From assembly GCF_964204645.1 (NCBI RefSeq), contig NC_134027.1, positions 18,092,485 to 18,156,484 of the forward strand: DNA of 64,000 bases, in the 5' to 3' direction. A program made the position numbers and the translations under genes. The DNA is from Tubulanus polymorphus (Eukaryota; Nemertea; Palaeonemertea; Tubulaniformes; Tubulanidae). The notes under the pieces are model-generated. The model had not been told where the DNA came from. It made no database searches and saw only the letters and a program-made list of their open reading frames with translations. The stretch's first letter is position 1. Each line of letters begins with the position of its first letter. This document shows, in pieces, positions 61,787-64,000 of the stretch.

Positions 61787-62812
61787 TCAATACAGATATA
61801 CTTTATAATACTTAATGGCTGAAATGAGCGCCAGACACTCCCGCTCACTAGCGGAATATGCTTGTTCTTGTTTTGTTAGCGCTCGTCCACCGTATGCAAT
61901 TACGTGTTCTTGACCGTCGTCTCCTTCCTGTACAAGACAATATCCCATCGCAAAATTTGATGCGTCGCAGTGAACCTTGAACTTGCGTCTCAGAGAAGGA
62001 TATGCTAACACGGGTGCTGTTATAAGTGCCTGTTTCAAGTCATCAAACGCTTTCTGACAATCGTCAGACCATAGAAATGGTATACCCTTTCTCGTCAATA
62101 GTGTCAATGGTCGTGCCCGCCCCGAAAAGTTCTTAATGAATTTTCTATAGAAATTAGCAGCCCCTAGGAAAGACCGAACTTGAGTTTGATTTGTAGGCAC
62201 AGGGCAGTTTCGAATCACATTTACTTTCTCGGGATTAGTTCTAATGCCATCCCCGTCTAAATATAAACCCAAAAACTTACAGTTTGGTCGAGCAATAAAA
62301 CATTTGCTGGGTTTAAGTGTCAACCCCGCCACCCGTAACCTTTCAAAAAGTTGGCGTAAATGTTGTAAGTGATCCTCCCAACACGTAGAAAATACTAAAA
62401 GATCATCTAAATAAACCAAAACAGAGTCCCCTAATGAATGTAAGAGGCGAGCCATAATGGATTGAAAAATACTAGGGGCCGATGCTATGCCCATGGGTAA
62501 TCTAGTAAATTGGTAATGACCAGTAGGCGTTACGAACGCCGTTTTGTGACGAGACTCTTGTGAAATCGGGATCTGAAAATAACCACTTCTTAAATCTAGA
62601 GAAGAAAATATTTTTGGCCTAGCGGTGCCACACATAGTTAAGGTGTCGAAGATATGAGGTATTGGATGTAATGTTTGCAATTTTAATACCTTATTTAATC
62701 GCCTAAAATCAATACACAATCGATATGACCCATCTGGTTTTGGTACCAAGTGCGGGAGAACTATAATTTGAATTTGAATCTTCAATAACGCCTTGCTTTT
62801 TAAGTTCATCAA
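61787..62812 (-). pseudogene. Reverse transcriptase-RNase H
   Basis: RT motifs are LVPKPDGSYRLCIDFRRLN (22-40), the first catalytic Asp in SLDLRSGYFQ (73), RLPMGIASAP and YLDDLLVF with the DD pair (136-137). RNase H begins near 281 with HCDASNFAMGY and has the acidic Glu in SERECLAL. It makes and processes element cDNA. It is linked to protease by a one-base shift near 62745 and to the integrase frame by a TGA at 61784-61786. Apart from these two lesions the catalytic residues are present, so the copy is fairly recent. Confidence 0.85.
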
Positions 62813-63958
62813 TCTGCTTATCTATAATATCCCTCAACGCTAATGGAGCCCGATATGGTCGTGACCGAATAGGCACCTCATTTTCAGTCTCAATATTGCA
62901 TTCAACCCCCTTTGCGGTTCCCAACTCCAATATCCCTTCTGCAAACCTATCTCTGTATTCCTCCAATAATGATTTTAAATCAGCTTTTTGCTGTACCGAT
63001 ATGTCTCCCGTTTCCACACTATCTAATATATCGTTTTGATTTTCAGGTTGAGGCGTGGAAATACCTTCACTATCAATTGTCATATATGACCCGTCTGCGA
63101 TAGGAGCATCTAAATCGATGAGAGTAACATCTCCTAAAATGGCACCCTTTTTTAACCGTTTTGAATAATTTGATGGATTACAAACTTGCACAGGTAATAC
63201 CCCACATTTAATATTAGATATACTAGCCGCACCCATAATACCATATTTATCCCATAATCTAGCGGACTGTTGAACAAAACCTACACCGTCCTTTCTTCCC
63301 GTCCCCTTCATTTTTGCTTTTATCTGCACCTGTGTACCAGGCGGAATTGTGACCGTATCGTTAGCTACTATACAAATTTGTAATTGTACCTTTGCCCCCT
63401 CGTGAAGAGGTATTGAGTGACCGGATGACAGATGTAGGAGCTTTCTCGGAGTGTCAATCACCACACCCTGACTGTTAATGAAATCCATGCCTAGAATACA
63501 TGGGTGAGCCAATTTCCTTAATATCAGAAATTCTTGCTTAACAACCCTTGATTCCATTTTAAGATTTAATTTAACAATACCGAATATTTCTAATGTACCC
63601 CCATCAGCTACCGTAGCATATTTATAACCGTCATATTCTAACGGCGTTACTAATACCGTGGATCTTAATTTTAAAAAGTATTCATATGATATGACACTTC
63701 GAGTTGCTCCTGTATCAATCAAAACATCCATCCGTTCATCAAAAATAACACAATTTAAGGACAGTGGGCGCTCAGAGCATAATACTTTTGGTTTTTCTTT
63801 CAAAATTTTCTTCTTTGTCAAGTTTTGTTTGTGAGATTTCAATTTTGTCTGTGAGCGCCCACTATCCCCCGTTATCCCCGATCCTACCTCATACAATACA
63901 TGGGCATTCTCTGTTTGTATAGCTCTGGACAGCTGCCCTAAGCCATCCTTGCTACAGC
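62709..63958 (-). pseudogene. Retroviral-type protease and start of RT
   Basis: This aspartic protease domain has LIDTGATRS (DTGA at residues 61-64 from the Met-like start) and CILGMDF near 134, then a spacer leading to the RT start (EVPIRSRPYR, LKKQGVIEDSNS). The frame is open upstream to a stop near 63958; gag would lie further right, beyond the window. It ends with an out-of-frame tail caused by an extra base near 62745. Confidence 0.8.
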
Positions 63959-64000
63959 CCTAATTAGTCCGCTGTTGTCGATTCGTATTCCGACGGCAAT

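Larger units (their letters stand above)
57325..64000 (-). mobile_element. Env-bearing, chromodomain Ty3/gypsy element (partial)
   Basis: Protease, RT-RNase H, integrase-chromodomain, env and env anchor are in order on the minus strand. Gag and the 5' LTR lie past the window end. The probable 3' LTR is 53130-53732. Chromodomain integrases define chromoviruses, which usually lack env, so the combination is unusual. Two pol lesions mean this copy is not autonomous. Confidence 0.8.

Overview
The window is eukaryotic, intron-bearing, AT-rich DNA that is almost entirely transposable elements nested in one another. No ordinary host gene is certain. The repertoire (an ISL2EU-type DNA transposon with a YqaJ nuclease, a DIRS tyrosine-recombinase retroelement, CR1/L2/Jockey-type LINEs, two Ty3/gypsy elements of which one has an env gene, Helitron-like non-autonomous elements, tRNA-derived SINEs and a virus-like gene block) suggests a marine invertebrate, perhaps a mollusc or another lophotrochozoan. 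The species cannot be named from the sequence.

Regions 1 to 18 kb. An ISL2EU-type transposon (about 0.7-7.3 kb) has a THAP + DDE transposase on the plus strand and a converging YqaJ-like nuclease on the minus strand. A 4.2 kb LINE sits inside the transposase gene, and a shared AATACC marks the insertion point. Then come a Helitron-like element with 154-bp tandem units (8.1-9.5 kb), a 270-bp duplication (10.6-11.1 kb), a long (TA)n tract (15.3 kb), an inverted SINE pair (16.4-16.8 kb) and an L2-like LINE tail (17 kb).

Region 18 to 30.6 kb. A very AT-rich, all-minus-strand series of small decayed genes looks like an endogenised virus-like element: two capsid-like genes, a penton or minor-capsid-like gene, membrane proteins and a C2H2 zinc-finger gene. 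Several ORFs start with ATG right after a short A/T stretch. The block is split by a 5.9 kb Helitron-like element carrying a five-unit, roughly 750-bp satellite, and by smaller insertions.

Region 34 to 45.7 kb. A near-complete DIRS element (gag, RT-RNase H, tyrosine recombinase) has inverted terminal and internal complementary repeats. It is followed by two head-to-tail Helentron-like elements, LINE fragments, a SINE, a hairpin-rich repeat and a foldback palindrome.

Region 45.8 to 64 kb. A Harbinger-like TIR element (TAA target duplication) encloses a decayed Ty3/gypsy element with very short LTRs and a GTAAT target duplication. At the right edge, on the minus strand, is a retrovirus-like Ty3/gypsy element with protease, RT-RNase H, a chromodomain-bearing integrase and a baculovirus-F-like env. 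The env membrane anchor lies in the -1 frame behind a TTTAAAA heptamer. A probable 3' LTR lies at 53.1-53.7 kb. Between it and env, on the opposite strand, a four-exon Pro/Ser-rich ORF with consistent splice phases can be drawn.
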